DNA of 64,000 nucleotides from Halosimplex litoreum. GTDB taxonomy: Archaea > Halobacteriota > Halobacteria > Halobacteriales > Haloarculaceae. Each line of letters opens with the position of its first letter. The first letter of the stretch is position 1. This document shows, in pieces, positions 50,397 to 59,147 of this stretch. Below the pieces are notes generated by a model that saw only the letters and a program-made list of their open reading frames with translations, was not told the origin of the DNA and did not search any database. The position numbers and the translations under genes are program-made. Location of the stretch: contig NZ_CP065856.1 of NCBI RefSeq assembly GCF_016065055.1, positions 2,665,836 through 2,729,835 on the forward strand, in the 5' to 3' direction.

Positions 50397-51779
50397 TCAG
50401 AAGCTCCCGACGATCTCGTCGAGGTCGAACAGCCGGAGGTCGTCGCGACCGGCGGCAGCCTCGCGGACCGACTCCCTGAACCCGTTTCGGGCGAACAGCG
50501 CGTAGTTCCGGTCGACGCCGGTCCCGTCGGGTGTCCACCGGATCTCGCCTGCGTGGGATTCGAGCGACGCGAGCGCGCCGTAATCGAGCGGTGCGCTCGT
50601 GAACTTGCATTCCCCTGCGACCATCGTGCCGTCGTCGGCCAGCCCGACGACGTCGACCTCGTGTTCCTTGTACCACCACCGGCCGATATCGACGAACGTC
50701 TCGTCGGGGTACAGCTCGGGGAGCGCGTCCCCACAGAGCCGTTCGAACTCCGGGCTCACGAAATCCGCCATCTCCGGCTCGACGACTGTCTCGTAGGCGT
50801 CCGTACCGAGCCGCTCGTACCGGTCCTCGTTTCCGTAGACGAACCTGAACCAGAACCGGAACAGCGGGTCGCGGATCCGATAGCGCCCGCGGCGCGACCG
50901 CGTCTCGTCCTCGGTGACCGGAACCTCGCGCTCGACGAGGCGGAGTCGTTCCAGCTTCCCCGTGTACGTCGATATCTGCTTCCCGTCGATGCCGACCGTC
51001 CCCGCGATCTCGTTGGCGGTCGCGTCCCCCGCGGCGATGGCTTTCAGGATGGCGAAGTACCGGTTCGGTTCGGTCAGTTCGGTGCGGAGGACGTACTCGG
51101 GCTCGTTGTGCAGAAACCCCTGCCGTGCGAGGAGCGAACGCCGGACGACCGATCCGAGGTCGTGGTCCAGTTCGACGCCGTCCAGATAGTACGGCGTTCC
51201 GCCGAACACTCCCCAGGCGAACACTCGCTCCTCGGGCGTGTAGGAATCGGGGAAGAACTCACACGCGGCGCCGAAGTCGAGCTGTCGGAGGTCGATCTTC
51301 TCCGTGAATCGACCGTACAGCGGACTGTTACCGAGGAGCGTCGCCTCCTCCATCATGCTGATCGACGAGCCGACCAGCACGAGTGTCGCCGCGCTGTCTC
51401 GTATCTCCTGATCCCAGAGCCGCTGGACGACCGACGGGAGGCTCTCGTCGGCATCGATGAGGTACGGGAACTCGTCCAGTACGACGACCGCGTCCCGTTC
51501 GGCCAGGTATCCGAGGAGCGACTCCCAGTCGGCTCTGATCCGGTCGACGCCCGGGAACGACTCCGACGCGAGCTCGACGAACTCGTCGAGCTGTACCTGC
51601 GAGGTCGTCTCCGTCGCCTGATACAGTACGGCGTCCTCGCGTTCGGCCAGCGACTCCCGGACGAGTTCGGTCTTCCCGAGGCGGCGACGCCCGAAGACGA
51701 CGACCATCTCCGCCTCGTCGGACTCGTAGCACTCGACGAGTCGCGAGAGTTCCGCCCGGCGATCGACGAATCGGTCCAT
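50397..51779 (-). CDS. Archaeal ATPase with DUF234 nuclease-like domain
   Basis: 460 aa. N-terminal STAND-like ATPase: FVDRRAELSRLVECY, Walker A FGRRRLGKTEL, Walker B AVVVLDEFPYLIDAD, and LVGSSISMMEEATLLG. A winged helix lies in the middle (ANEIAGTVGIDGKQISTYTG). The C-terminal DUF234 domain has restriction-endonuclease-like motifs (EHEVDVVGLADDGTMVAGEC KF). Such genes are common and mobile in archaea; the role is unknown, with defence or plasmid-linked functions suggested. The upstream DNA is AT-rich and palindromic. Confidence 0.82.
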   Translation of the reverse strand: MDRFVDRRAELSRLVECYESDEAEMVVVFGRRRLGKTELVRESLAEREDAVLYQATETTSQVQLDEFVELASESFPGVDRIRADWESLLGYLAERDAVVVLDEFPYLIDADESLPSVVQRLWDQEIRDSAATLVLVGSSISMMEEATLLGNSPLYGRFTEKIDLRQLDFGAACEFFPDSYTPEERVFAWGVFGGTPYYLDGVELDHDLGSVVRRSLLARQGFLHNEPEYVLRTELTEPNRYFAILKAIAAGDATANEIAGTVGIDGKQISTYTGKLERLRLVEREVPVTEDETRSRRGRYRIRDPLFRFWFRFVYGNEDRYERLGTDAYETVVEPEMADFVSPEFERLCGDALPELYPDETFVDIGRWWYKEHEVDVVGLADDGTMVAGECKFTSAPLDYGALASLESHAGEIRWTPDGTGVDRNYALFARNGFRESVREAAAGRDDLRLFDLDEIVGSF

Positions 51780-51816
51780 ACTACGTCATGTGCGGACATC
51801 GACATAGTGCTACCGA

Positions 51817-51870
51817 ATAACCAAATTTGGAATAGACTAATCTGAAATAGGCTAATTCAGATTTGGTTAT
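51817..51870. repeat. AT-rich nested palindromes upstream of the DUF234 ATPase
   Basis: Outer arms ataaccaaat (51817-51826) and atttggttat (51861-51870) are perfect reverse complements. Within them, aatctgaa (51839-51846) pairs with ttcagatt (51856-51863), and ccaaatttgg (51821-51830) is itself a palindrome. The stretch is far more AT-rich than the neighbourhood and non-coding. Confidence 0.7.
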
Positions 51871-51990
51871 CTGGCCGAACCCGTCGCGGACCGATCGAGC
51901 GAAACACGCTGGTCGGTAGCCGACTGCTCTCCGGGGTCGTCGATCGGTGAATCGCAGAAGTCGGCGAACGGGTGAATAGCCGCCGACTCG

Positions 51991-53223
51991 CTACACCTCG
52001 ACGGCGTCGCCCACGGCGGGCGCCGTCGCGTCGAAGCCGTCCTCGCGGAGCTCCGCGGCGAAGGCCTCGCAGCGGTCGCCGTGGTTGACCAGCACGTCGG
52101 CCTCGCGGTAGTCGTCGAGGAATTCGAGAATCCCTTCGCGGTCGGCGTGGGCGGAGAAGTCGTAGGACTCGACCTGCGCGGCGACGGGCATCCGCCGGCC
52201 GTCGATCTCGGCGCTACCGGTGTCGAGCAGGTCCCGGCCGGGCGTGCCCTCGACCTGGTAGCCCGTCATCGCGACCTTGTTCGTCGGCGACCCGCGGATC
52301 GCAGGGATGTACGTCATCGCCGGCCCGCCCGAGAGCATCCCGCTGGTGGTGACGACGACGGTGTTGTCCGCGGCGATCCGTCGGCGCTGACCGTCGCGAC
52401 CGTCGACGAACCTCGCGTTGGATTTGGCCCGCCCCAGCGCGTCGGCGTCGCGGACGAACTCGGGGTGGCGCCGGAGCATCTCGGTCACCCGCTTGCCCAT
52501 CCCGTCGACGTAGCAGTCGATGTCGTGGGCCTCGCAGATCAGGAGCACCTCCTGGGTGCGTCCGATGGCGAACGCGGGGACGACGACCGTGCCGCCCTGC
52601 CAGACCGTCGTCCGGAGGCTCTCGGCGAACTGGTCCTCGATAGCTCCCCGGTCTTCGTGGGTCACGTCGGAGTAGGTCGCCTCGCAGATCACGGCGTCGG
52701 CGTCGGGCCGGGCGGTGGTTCCCGGGACCAGTCGTTGATCGCCCGTGTGGAAGTCGGATGTGTAGAGCAAGCGCGTCTCCCCGTCGTCGACGACGACGTG
52801 GGCGCTTCCGGGGATGTGGCCGGCCTCGTAGAAGGTGACCTCGTAGCCGGCGGCCTCGAACGACTCTCGATAGCCGTGGGTCTCGGAGACCTGGGTGACC
52901 CGACGGACCTCGGTCTCGGTGAACGGGCAGTCGTAGGTGCCGCCGTGCAGTTTGAGCGTGTCGCGGGCGAGGGTGAGCGCGAGTTCGCGCGTCGGCGGCG
53001 TCCAGTGGATCGGCGGCCGGCGGTCCCCCGAGCACAGCGACGGGACCGCCCCGACGTGGTCGAGGTGACCGTGCGAGACGACGACCGCCTCCGGGTCGAC
53101 CGAGTCGACCGGAAACCGGGGCGGGTTGCCGGTCAACAGTCCGTAGTCCAGCAGGAGCCGGTCGTCGATCAGGATGGCGCTGCGACCGACCTCGCGAGCG
53201 CCGCCGAGAAACCGGACGTTCAT
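51991..53223 (-). CDS. Beta-CASP metallo-beta-lactamase ribonuclease (aCPSF2-like)
   Basis: 410 aa. Metallo-beta-lactamase motifs: SHGHLDHVGAVP (metal site), GSAHV, and LLYTSDFHTGD. Beta-CASP motifs A (ICEATYSD), B (VVPAFAIGRTQEVLL) and C (ESYDFSAHADREG) are all present. There is no N-terminal KH domain, so it resembles short archaeal aCPSF2/RNase J-type enzymes, which process or degrade RNA from ends. It is about 210 bp from the DUF234 gene and likely its own transcript. Confidence 0.85.
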   Translation of the reverse strand: MNVRFLGGAREVGRSAILIDDRLLLDYGLLTGNPPRFPVDSVDPEAVVVSHGHLDHVGAVPSLCSGDRRPPIHWTPPTRELALTLARDTLKLHGGTYDCPFTETEVRRVTQVSETHGYRESFEAAGYEVTFYEAGHIPGSAHVVVDDGETRLLYTSDFHTGDQRLVPGTTARPDADAVICEATYSDVTHEDRGAIEDQFAESLRTTVWQGGTVVVPAFAIGRTQEVLLICEAHDIDCYVDGMGKRVTEMLRRHPEFVRDADALGRAKSNARFVDGRDGQRRRIAADNTVVVTTSGMLSGGPAMTYIPAIRGSPTNKVAMTGYQVEGTPGRDLLDTGSAEIDGRRMPVAAQVESYDFSAHADREGILEFLDDYREADVLVNHGDRCEAFAAELREDGFDATAPAVGDAVEV

Positions 53224-53284
53224 CGGCCGTCGCTACCGCCCCCGACCGCTTGGATTCGTCGGTTCGCGACCGCCGGCGGCCCGC

Positions 53285-55213
53285 TCAGTCGTCGTCCAGA
53301 CTGGCGCGTTCGCGCTCGGCGGTGCGCTCGACGAACTCTTCGGGGAGCGCGTCGACCTCGCCGACCTGGACGCTCCAGAGGTTGGCGTACAGGCCGTCCC
53401 GTTCGAGCAGTTCCTCGTGGGGTCCCTGTTCGACGACGCGACCGTCGTCCATGACGAGGATCGTGTCGGCGTCCCGGATCGTCGAGAGTCGATGGGCGAT
53501 AGCGAAGGTCGTCCGCTCGGCCGTCAGCGACTCCAGCGACTGCTGGATCAGCACCTCCGTCTCGTTGTCGACGTGGCTGGTCGCCTCGTCGAGGACGAGG
53601 ATCTCCGGGTCTTCGAGGATCGCCCGTGCGATGGCGATCCGCTGGCGCTGTCCCCCGGAGAGCTTCACCCCGCGCTCGCCGACGGTCGTCTCGATACCGT
53701 CGGGCAGGTCCGCGACGAACTCCATCGCACCGGCCATCCCCAGCGCCTCGACGATCTCGTCGTCGCTCGCCTCCAGCCCGTATGCGACGTTCTCCTCGAT
53801 GGTTCCGTGGAAGAGATAGGGCTCCTGGCTGACGTAGCCGACGTGGCTCCGCAGGCTCGACAGCGACAGGTCCCGAATATCCGTCCCGTCGATCCGGATC
53901 GTCCCCTCGTGGGGGTCGTACAGCCGCATCAGCAGTTTGAGCAGCGTCGTCTTGCCCGCGCCCGTGGGGCCGACGAGGCCGACGAAGTCACCGGATTCGG
54001 CGGTGAAGGACACGTCCTCGACGGAGTTGTCGTCGGCCTCGGGGTAGCGAAAGCGCACGTCCTCGTACTCGACGAGGCCGTCGACGGTCTCGAGGTCGAC
54101 GGCGTCGTCGTCCTCGTGGATCGTCGCCGGGTCGTTCATCAGGCCGACGACGCGCTCGGCGGCGGCGAAGGCGTAGCGGTAGTTGTTGACGACGTTGCCG
54201 AACTGGCGCATCGGCCAGAGAAAGCGGCGCGACCACAGCAGCATCGTGGTGAGCGTCCCGAGCGCGAGCGTGCCCGAGAACGGGCCGGGCGCGCCGAACA
54301 GGAGCCAGTAGCCGCCGACGAGGAAGGTGACGACGTAGCCGAAGCCGGTGATGATTCTGAGCGAGGGGAAGAACTTGATCCGCGTCGAGATGGCGTCCCA
54401 GTTGGCGTCGAGGTAGTCTTCAGACGCCGACTCGACGCGGTCGCGCTCGAAGCTCTCGCGGCCGTAGGACTTGACCACTTCGATACCGCCGATGTTGTTC
54501 TCCAGCCGGGAGTTCAGGGCACCGACCGAGCCCCGAACGCGGCCGTACTTCGGCCCGATCCGCTGGACGAACACGTAGCTCGCGAGGGCGAGGACGGGGA
54601 TGGAGAGCAGCGCGACCAGCGCCAGCTGGGCGTTGAGCCAGATCATCAGCGCGCCGGTACCGACGACGAGGACGCCGATCCGGATGCCGGCGTTCAGATC
54701 GTTTGTGAGGAAGCTCTCCAGTTGGTTGACGTCGTTGTTGAGGATGGACATGATCTCTCCGGTCTGTTTCGAGTCGAAGAAGCTCATGTCCAACCGCTGG
54801 ACCACGTCGTAGGTGTCGACGCGCACCTCGTGCTGGAGGTGCTGGGCGAAGCGGTTCCACGCCCAGGAGTTCACCCAGTTCAGCGTCGCCGTCAGGACGT
54901 AGATGCCCGCCACCGCCCCCACGGCGAACCAGAACTGGGCCTCCGTCGTGGCGGGTATCACCGACGCCGGCACGAGAGGGAGCCGAAACGCCTGGTCGCC
55001 CGCGAACAGCGAGTCGATGGCGACCCCCAAGATCAGCGCCGGGATCAGTTCGAGAAAGCGCGCGATCACGCTCGCGACTGCGCCGAGCGCGAACTCGCCC
55101 TTGTAGCCGCGCCCGTACTCCGTGAATATCTGCCACATCGGCCGCTCGGCAGCATCCCGGAGGTCCTCGAAGGCGTCGGCGTCGTCGTTCCCGCCGGAGA
55201 AACCCCATGACAT
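53285..55213 (-). CDS. ABC exporter (transmembrane and ATPase fused), copy 1
   Basis: 642 aa type-IV (MsbA/multidrug-like) half exporter. Six membrane spans at about 50-340 (AVASVIARFLELIPALILGV first), then an ATPase domain: GPTGAGKTTLLKLLMRLY, LSGGQRQRIAIARAIL, ILVLDEATSHVDNETE and AIAHRLSTIRDAD. The catalytic Glu and His are kept, so it can act as a homodimer or with its neighbour. The D-loop SHVD differs from the usual SALD. The promoter carries the 20-bp operator at 55243-55262 and the message is leaderless. Confidence 0.87.
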   Translation of the reverse strand: MSWGFSGGNDDADAFEDLRDAAERPMWQIFTEYGRGYKGEFALGAVASVIARFLELIPALILGVAIDSLFAGDQAFRLPLVPASVIPATTEAQFWFAVGAVAGIYVLTATLNWVNSWAWNRFAQHLQHEVRVDTYDVVQRLDMSFFDSKQTGEIMSILNNDVNQLESFLTNDLNAGIRIGVLVVGTGALMIWLNAQLALVALLSIPVLALASYVFVQRIGPKYGRVRGSVGALNSRLENNIGGIEVVKSYGRESFERDRVESASEDYLDANWDAISTRIKFFPSLRIITGFGYVVTFLVGGYWLLFGAPGPFSGTLALGTLTTMLLWSRRFLWPMRQFGNVVNNYRYAFAAAERVVGLMNDPATIHEDDDAVDLETVDGLVEYEDVRFRYPEADDNSVEDVSFTAESGDFVGLVGPTGAGKTTLLKLLMRLYDPHEGTIRIDGTDIRDLSLSSLRSHVGYVSQEPYLFHGTIEENVAYGLEASDDEIVEALGMAGAMEFVADLPDGIETTVGERGVKLSGGQRQRIAIARAILEDPEILVLDEATSHVDNETEVLIQQSLESLTAERTTFAIAHRLSTIRDADTILVMDDGRVVEQGPHEELLERDGLYANLWSVQVGEVDALPEEFVERTAERERASLDDD

Positions 55214-55236
55214 AGCACCGCATAACGACTGACTAC

Positions 55237-55262
55237 TTAAATAACTAACTCTCGTGTTAGTC
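55237..55262 (-). promoter_or_regulatory. Promoter and operator of ABC exporter copy 1
   Basis: The TATA box ttaaataa (55237-55244) sits 27 bp from the ATG at 55213. A palindrome aactaac-tctcgt-gttagtc (55243-55262) begins 30 bp from the first base of the start codon and covers the BRE position. An almost identical site lies before exporter copy 2. Confidence 0.65.
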
Positions 55263-55310
55263 GCTCGGGCGGTCGGTCGCGCGGTGCGGCGAGCAGCGAC
55301 GGGCCACCGT

Positions 55311-55931
55311 TCACCCCGCCGTGGCGTTCGCCCAGACGGGTCGCGAGTCGGCCAGCGCCGCGCAACTGCCGTTCAGCGGGCTCGTCACGCTCGACGAACA
55401 GCCCCAGAACCGGCCGTTCTCGTACCACGCGACGCGGATCCCGTGGGCGTCCGGGAGGAGCCCCTCGGGGGACCCACCGCGCATCTTCAGGACGGCGCGG
55501 TACTGGATCTCGGTCGGGCAGGACCCGGCCCCCGACTCGGTCGACGCGACCGCGTTCCCGCCGGTCGTCCCGCTCGCCGACCCGGCTCCCGCCTCGTGGG
55601 CGTCGACGCGGACCGCGAACGTGCTCAGGTCGGCCCCCGGCGGCGACGTGCGCTCGACGCGGACCGACAGCGGAGCGGCGGCGCTCGGCGCGCGGACGGT
55701 CGTCACCTTGGAGATCCGTCCGTCGCCGATCGACCCGCCGGCGTAGTCGCCCACGGCGTCGGCGCAGCCGGCGTCGAGTCGCTCGAACTCCGCGACGCGG
55801 AGGTCGGACGGTCCGGTGTGGTCGGAGAAGCCGGGCAACGTGTTCACAGAGGGCAGCGCGAGGGCGGCGACGAGCAGGGCGAGCGCGACGACCAGCGTCG
55901 CACGCTTCGAGCGGTCCGAGAGGGAGGGCAT
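55311..55931 (-). CDS. Exported Cys-containing protein between the exporters
   Basis: 206 aa. A hydrophobic N-terminal segment (KRATLVVALALLVAALALP) acts as a signal or anchor. The outer part carries four Cys (about C56, C138, C177, C189), suitable for two disulfides. Otherwise it is Ala/Gly/Ser-rich and beta-like (VRVAWYENGRFWGCSS). No family is recognised. It starts about 40 bp after the stop of exporter copy 2 on the same strand, so the two are probably co-transcribed and functionally linked. Confidence 0.65.
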   Translation of the reverse strand: MPSLSDRSKRATLVVALALLVAALALPSVNTLPGFSDHTGPSDLRVAEFERLDAGCADAVGDYAGGSIGDGRISKVTTVRAPSAAAPLSVRVERTSPPGADLSTFAVRVDAHEAGAGSASGTTGGNAVASTESGAGSCPTEIQYRAVLKMRGGSPEGLLPDAHGIRVAWYENGRFWGCSSSVTSPLNGSCAALADSRPVWANATAG

Positions 55932-55971
55932 TCGACCGGTGGGTCGGCGACCCGCGGCAAGTGCCTTGCGG

Positions 55972-57915
55972 TCAGTCCAGGTCGCCGGGCTGGGCCGAGT
56001 AGCCGGCGGCCCGGTCGAGGAACTCCTGGGGCAGGGCGTCGATTTCCCCGACCTGAACCCGCCAGAGGGTGGCGTAGAGGCCGTCTTCGGCGAGCAGGTC
56101 CTCGTGGGTGCCCTGTTCGACCAGTTCGCCGTCGTCCATGACGAGGATCTGGTCGGCGTGGCGCACCGTCGAGAGCCGGTGGGCGATGGCGAAGGCGGTC
56201 CGGTCTTCGATGAGGTCGTCGAGGCTGTTCTGGATCACCGCCTCGGTCTCGTTGTCGACGTGGCTGGTCGCCTCGTCGAGGACGAGGACGTCGGGGTCTT
56301 TCAACACCGCGCGGGCGATGGAGACGCGCTGGCGCTGGCCGCCCGAGAGCTTCACGCCACGCTCGCCGACCTTCGTGTCGTAGCCGTCTTTCAGGTCGAC
56401 GACGAACTCGTGGGCGCCGGCGACCTTCGCGGCGGCCTCGATGTCCTCGTCGTCGGCGTCGGGGATGCCGTAGGCGATGTTCTCGCGGACGGTGCCGTAG
56501 AAGAGGTAGGGCTCCTGGCTCACGTACCCCACCGACTGTCGGAGGCTGCGGAGGGTCACGTCGCGCACGTCGGTCCCGTCGATCCGGACGCTCCCCTCGT
56601 CCACGTCGTACAGCCGGAGCAGCAGCTTCATCAGCGTCGTCTTGCCCGCGCCCGTCGGCCCCACGAGCCCGACCATCTCGCCGGGTTCGACCTCGAAGGA
56701 GACGCCGTCGAGCACCTGTTCCTCGCCGTCGTCGGTCTCGTAGGCGAAGTCCACGTCGTCGTACTCGACGCGGCCTTCGACCGATTCGAGCGCGACCGCG
56801 TCGGGGCGGTCGGTCACGCCGGAGGGGGTGTCGAGCAGGCCGACGACCCGCTCGCCGGCGGCCTCGGCGTACTGGTAGTCGTTGATGATCTGGCCGAACT
56901 GGCGCATCGGGTAGACGAACCGCCGGGAGTACGAGAGGAAGATGACGAGCGTCCCGGCGGTGAGCGGGCCGTTGAAGAAGGGCAGCGGGTCGGCGAACAG
57001 GCCCCGGTTGACCATCACCCAGTAGCCGCCGACGAGGAACGTGGCGGTGTAGCCGGCGGCGGTCACCAGCCGCAACGTCGGCCAGAAGGCGATCCGCGTG
57101 GTGATGGCGTCCCACTGTGCGTCGAGATACTCGCGGGAGGACTCCTCGACGCGGTCGGTCTCGAACCGTTCGGTCGTGTAGGATTTCACCACCTCGATGC
57201 CGCCGAGGTTGTTTTCGAGTTGCGAGTTGAGTTTCCCGACCGACGAGCGGACCTCCTGGTATTTGGGGTGGATGCGGTTGACGAAGACGTAGCTGGCGTA
57301 GCCCAGCGCGGGGATGATGACCGTCGGAACGATCCCGAGTCGCCAGTTGATCAGCAGCATCGCGACGCCCATCCCGCCGACGCGGAAGACGATGCCGATA
57401 CCCTGGTTGAGGCTGTTCGTCAGGAACCCCTCCAGCTGGTTGACGTCGTTGTTGAGGATGGACATCACTTCGCCGGTCTGCTTGTCGTCGAAGAAGGACA
57501 GCTCCCGGCGCTGCATGGCGTCGTAGGCGTCGACGCGCATCTCGTGCTGGAAGTGCTGGGCGAAGCCGTTCCACGCCCAGGAGTTGAGCCAGCCCAGCGC
57601 CGCCCCGAGGACGTGCGAGCCCGCCAGCAGTCCGATCAGCAGGACGAACTGGTCGACGGGCGTCGAGGGGAGCCAGCCGCCGGGAACGAACGGCAGCCGG
57701 AACGGCCGGTCGTCGGTGAGAAAGGAGTCGATGGCGACGCCGAGCAGGAACGCCGGGACGAGTTCCATCAGCGTCGAGAAGACGCTCGCGAGTCCGCCGA
57801 CGGCGAACCGGGCGCGCTGGCCGCGGCCGTACTCGCCGAACAGCCGCACCATCGCGTTCGACCCCTCGGCGCGCAACTCCTCGAACTCGTCGTCGTCGGG
57901 CCCGCCCGGTGGCAT
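55972..57915 (-). CDS. ABC exporter (transmembrane and ATPase fused), copy 2
   Basis: 647 aa, about 45-50 percent similar to copy 1 by eye. Membrane part (SVFSTLMELVPAFLLGVAID first), then GPTGAGKTTLMKLLLRLY, LSGGQRQRVSIARAVL, VLVLDEATSHVDNETE and AIAHRLSTVRHAD. All catalytic residues are intact. The cargo is unknown; lipids or hydrophobic compounds are usual. The promoter has the same 20-bp operator as copy 1 and a TATA box 27 bp upstream. A TetR-type gene starts divergently at 58022. Confidence 0.87.
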   Translation of the reverse strand: MPPGGPDDDEFEELRAEGSNAMVRLFGEYGRGQRARFAVGGLASVFSTLMELVPAFLLGVAIDSFLTDDRPFRLPFVPGGWLPSTPVDQFVLLIGLLAGSHVLGAALGWLNSWAWNGFAQHFQHEMRVDAYDAMQRRELSFFDDKQTGEVMSILNNDVNQLEGFLTNSLNQGIGIVFRVGGMGVAMLLINWRLGIVPTVIIPALGYASYVFVNRIHPKYQEVRSSVGKLNSQLENNLGGIEVVKSYTTERFETDRVEESSREYLDAQWDAITTRIAFWPTLRLVTAAGYTATFLVGGYWVMVNRGLFADPLPFFNGPLTAGTLVIFLSYSRRFVYPMRQFGQIINDYQYAEAAGERVVGLLDTPSGVTDRPDAVALESVEGRVEYDDVDFAYETDDGEEQVLDGVSFEVEPGEMVGLVGPTGAGKTTLMKLLLRLYDVDEGSVRIDGTDVRDVTLRSLRQSVGYVSQEPYLFYGTVRENIAYGIPDADDEDIEAAAKVAGAHEFVVDLKDGYDTKVGERGVKLSGGQRQRVSIARAVLKDPDVLVLDEATSHVDNETEAVIQNSLDDLIEDRTAFAIAHRLSTVRHADQILVMDDGELVEQGTHEDLLAEDGLYATLWRVQVGEIDALPQEFLDRAAGYSAQPGDLD

Positions 57916-57939
57916 GCCCCATCGTATCGGTCTCGGGGG

Positions 57940-57964
57940 TATAAGACTGACTCTCTTGTTAGTC
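57940..57964 (-). promoter_or_regulatory. Promoter and operator of ABC exporter copy 2
   Basis: TATA box tataag (57940-57945) lies 27 bp from the ATG at 57915. A palindrome gactgac-tctctt-gttagtc (57945-57964) begins 30 bp from the first base of the start codon, exactly as in copy 1. Eighteen of 20 positions excluding the edges are the same between the two sites. Confidence 0.65.
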
Positions 57965-58021
57965 GGAGTGGACCTCCCAGCGGCGCGGAAGGTTTTTGCC
58001 CGCGGCCGGCAACACGTGGGT

Positions 58022-58687
58022 ATGGCTTCCGAGGTGGACGTGCAAGGTGATACGCACCGCGAGATAATGGGTGCGACGTATCACGCGCTGTGCAAGCACG
58101 GCTACGCCCACCTCACGATGCAGGATATCGCCGACGAGTTCGACAAGAGCCGCTCGCTGTTGCACTACCACTACGACACGAAAGAGGAGCTGATGCTCGC
58201 GTTCGTCGACAACACCGTCGGCTGGGTCGGCGCGCGCCTCGCCGAGTCCGACACGGAGGACCCGCTGGGGCGACTGGAAGAGTACGTCGACGGCTTCGTC
58301 ATCGAATCCGGCGAAGAGGACCGAGAGACGTTCGCGCTCGCCCTGCTCGAACTGCGCGTCCAGGCCGTCCACAACGAGCAGTTCCGCGAGAAACTGGCGA
58401 CCCACTACCAGACGAACGTCGACACCGTCGCCGAGATCATCGCCGACGGGATCGAGGCCGGCGTCTTCCGCCCGGTCGAGCCCGAGTCGGTCGGCGAGAC
58501 CATCTACACCGCGCTCGTGGGCGCCCGGATGTACCAGGTGACGCTCGGTGCCGGGCACGCCAGCCGCCGGATGCGCGACCAGATCGCCGAGTTCGTCGTC
58601 GAGAACCTGCTCGTCGACGGCCGGACGGTCGCCGAGTTCGACGTCGAGGACGCCGGCTTCGGCAAGGACGACGACGGCGAGGACTGA
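58022..58687 (+). CDS. TetR/AcrR-family transcription regulator
   Basis: 221 aa. The N-terminal DNA-binding domain is EIMGATYHALCKHGYAHLTM then QDIADEFDKSRSLLHYHYDT, a clear helix-turn-helix with the LLHYHY tail of TetR members. The remaining 150 residues form the ligand and dimer domain (REKLATHYQTNVDTVAEII). The gene lies divergent to exporter copy 2, whose operator has TetR-type symmetry, so it is the likely repressor of both exporters. Inducer unknown. Confidence 0.87.
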   Translation: MASEVDVQGDTHREIMGATYHALCKHGYAHLTMQDIADEFDKSRSLLHYHYDTKEELMLAFVDNTVGWVGARLAESDTEDPLGRLEEYVDGFVIESGEEDRETFALALLELRVQAVHNEQFREKLATHYQTNVDTVAEIIADGIEAGVFRPVEPESVGETIYTALVGARMYQVTLGAGHASRRMRDQIAEFVVENLLVDGRTVAEFDVEDAGFGKDDDGED

Positions 58688-58769
58688 CGACGCCGCCGCC
58701 GGTCTCGACTCCCCACTCACACCGACGACGACCGCGGGACCTAACGCCCCGGGCCGCGAACGACCGGCC

Positions 58770-59075
58770 ATGCGACGCGCCGAACTCGACTTCGAGGGAT
58801 TCTTCGACGTGCGCCAGACGACCGACGACGCCCAGGCCGCCCAGATGACGCTCTCGCCGGGCCAGTCCACCGGCGGCCCCGACAATCTCCACGCCGACAG
58901 CGACCAGTGGTGCTACGTCGTCTCCGGGTCGGGTCGCGCCACCGTCGACGGCGAGGACGTGCGCTTCGAGGCCGGCGACCTCCTCGTCATCGAGGCCGGC
59001 GAGACCCACGAGATCGAGAACGACGGCGACGAGCGCCTGGAGACGCTGAACCTCTACGTCCCGCCGATCTACTGA
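58770..59075 (+). CDS. Small cupin protein
   Basis: 101 aa single cupin. The metal pattern is D/H-poor at the first motif (NLHADSDQWCYVVSGSGRAT) with H near residue 40, and the second motif has H in EAGETHEIENDGDE. Most like cupin_2 sensors or enzymes. It follows the TetR gene by 82 bp and precedes an aldo-keto reductase on the same strand, possibly in one transcription unit. Confidence 0.75.
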   Translation: MRRAELDFEGFFDVRQTTDDAQAAQMTLSPGQSTGGPDNLHADSDQWCYVVSGSGRATVDGEDVRFEAGDLLVIEAGETHEIENDGDERLETLNLYVPPIY

Positions 59076-59147
59076 CGCGAAACCTGGCCGCTCGCCCGCG
59101 CTTCCGCGACCAGCAGGGTCAAGCGCCGACGGCCCGAGGTGAGAGCC

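Noticed and set aside
53174-58050. Two very long plus-strand frames opposite the ABC exporters
   Set aside because: Antisense shadows of the exporter genes without family motifs; Val/Asp/Arg-rich.
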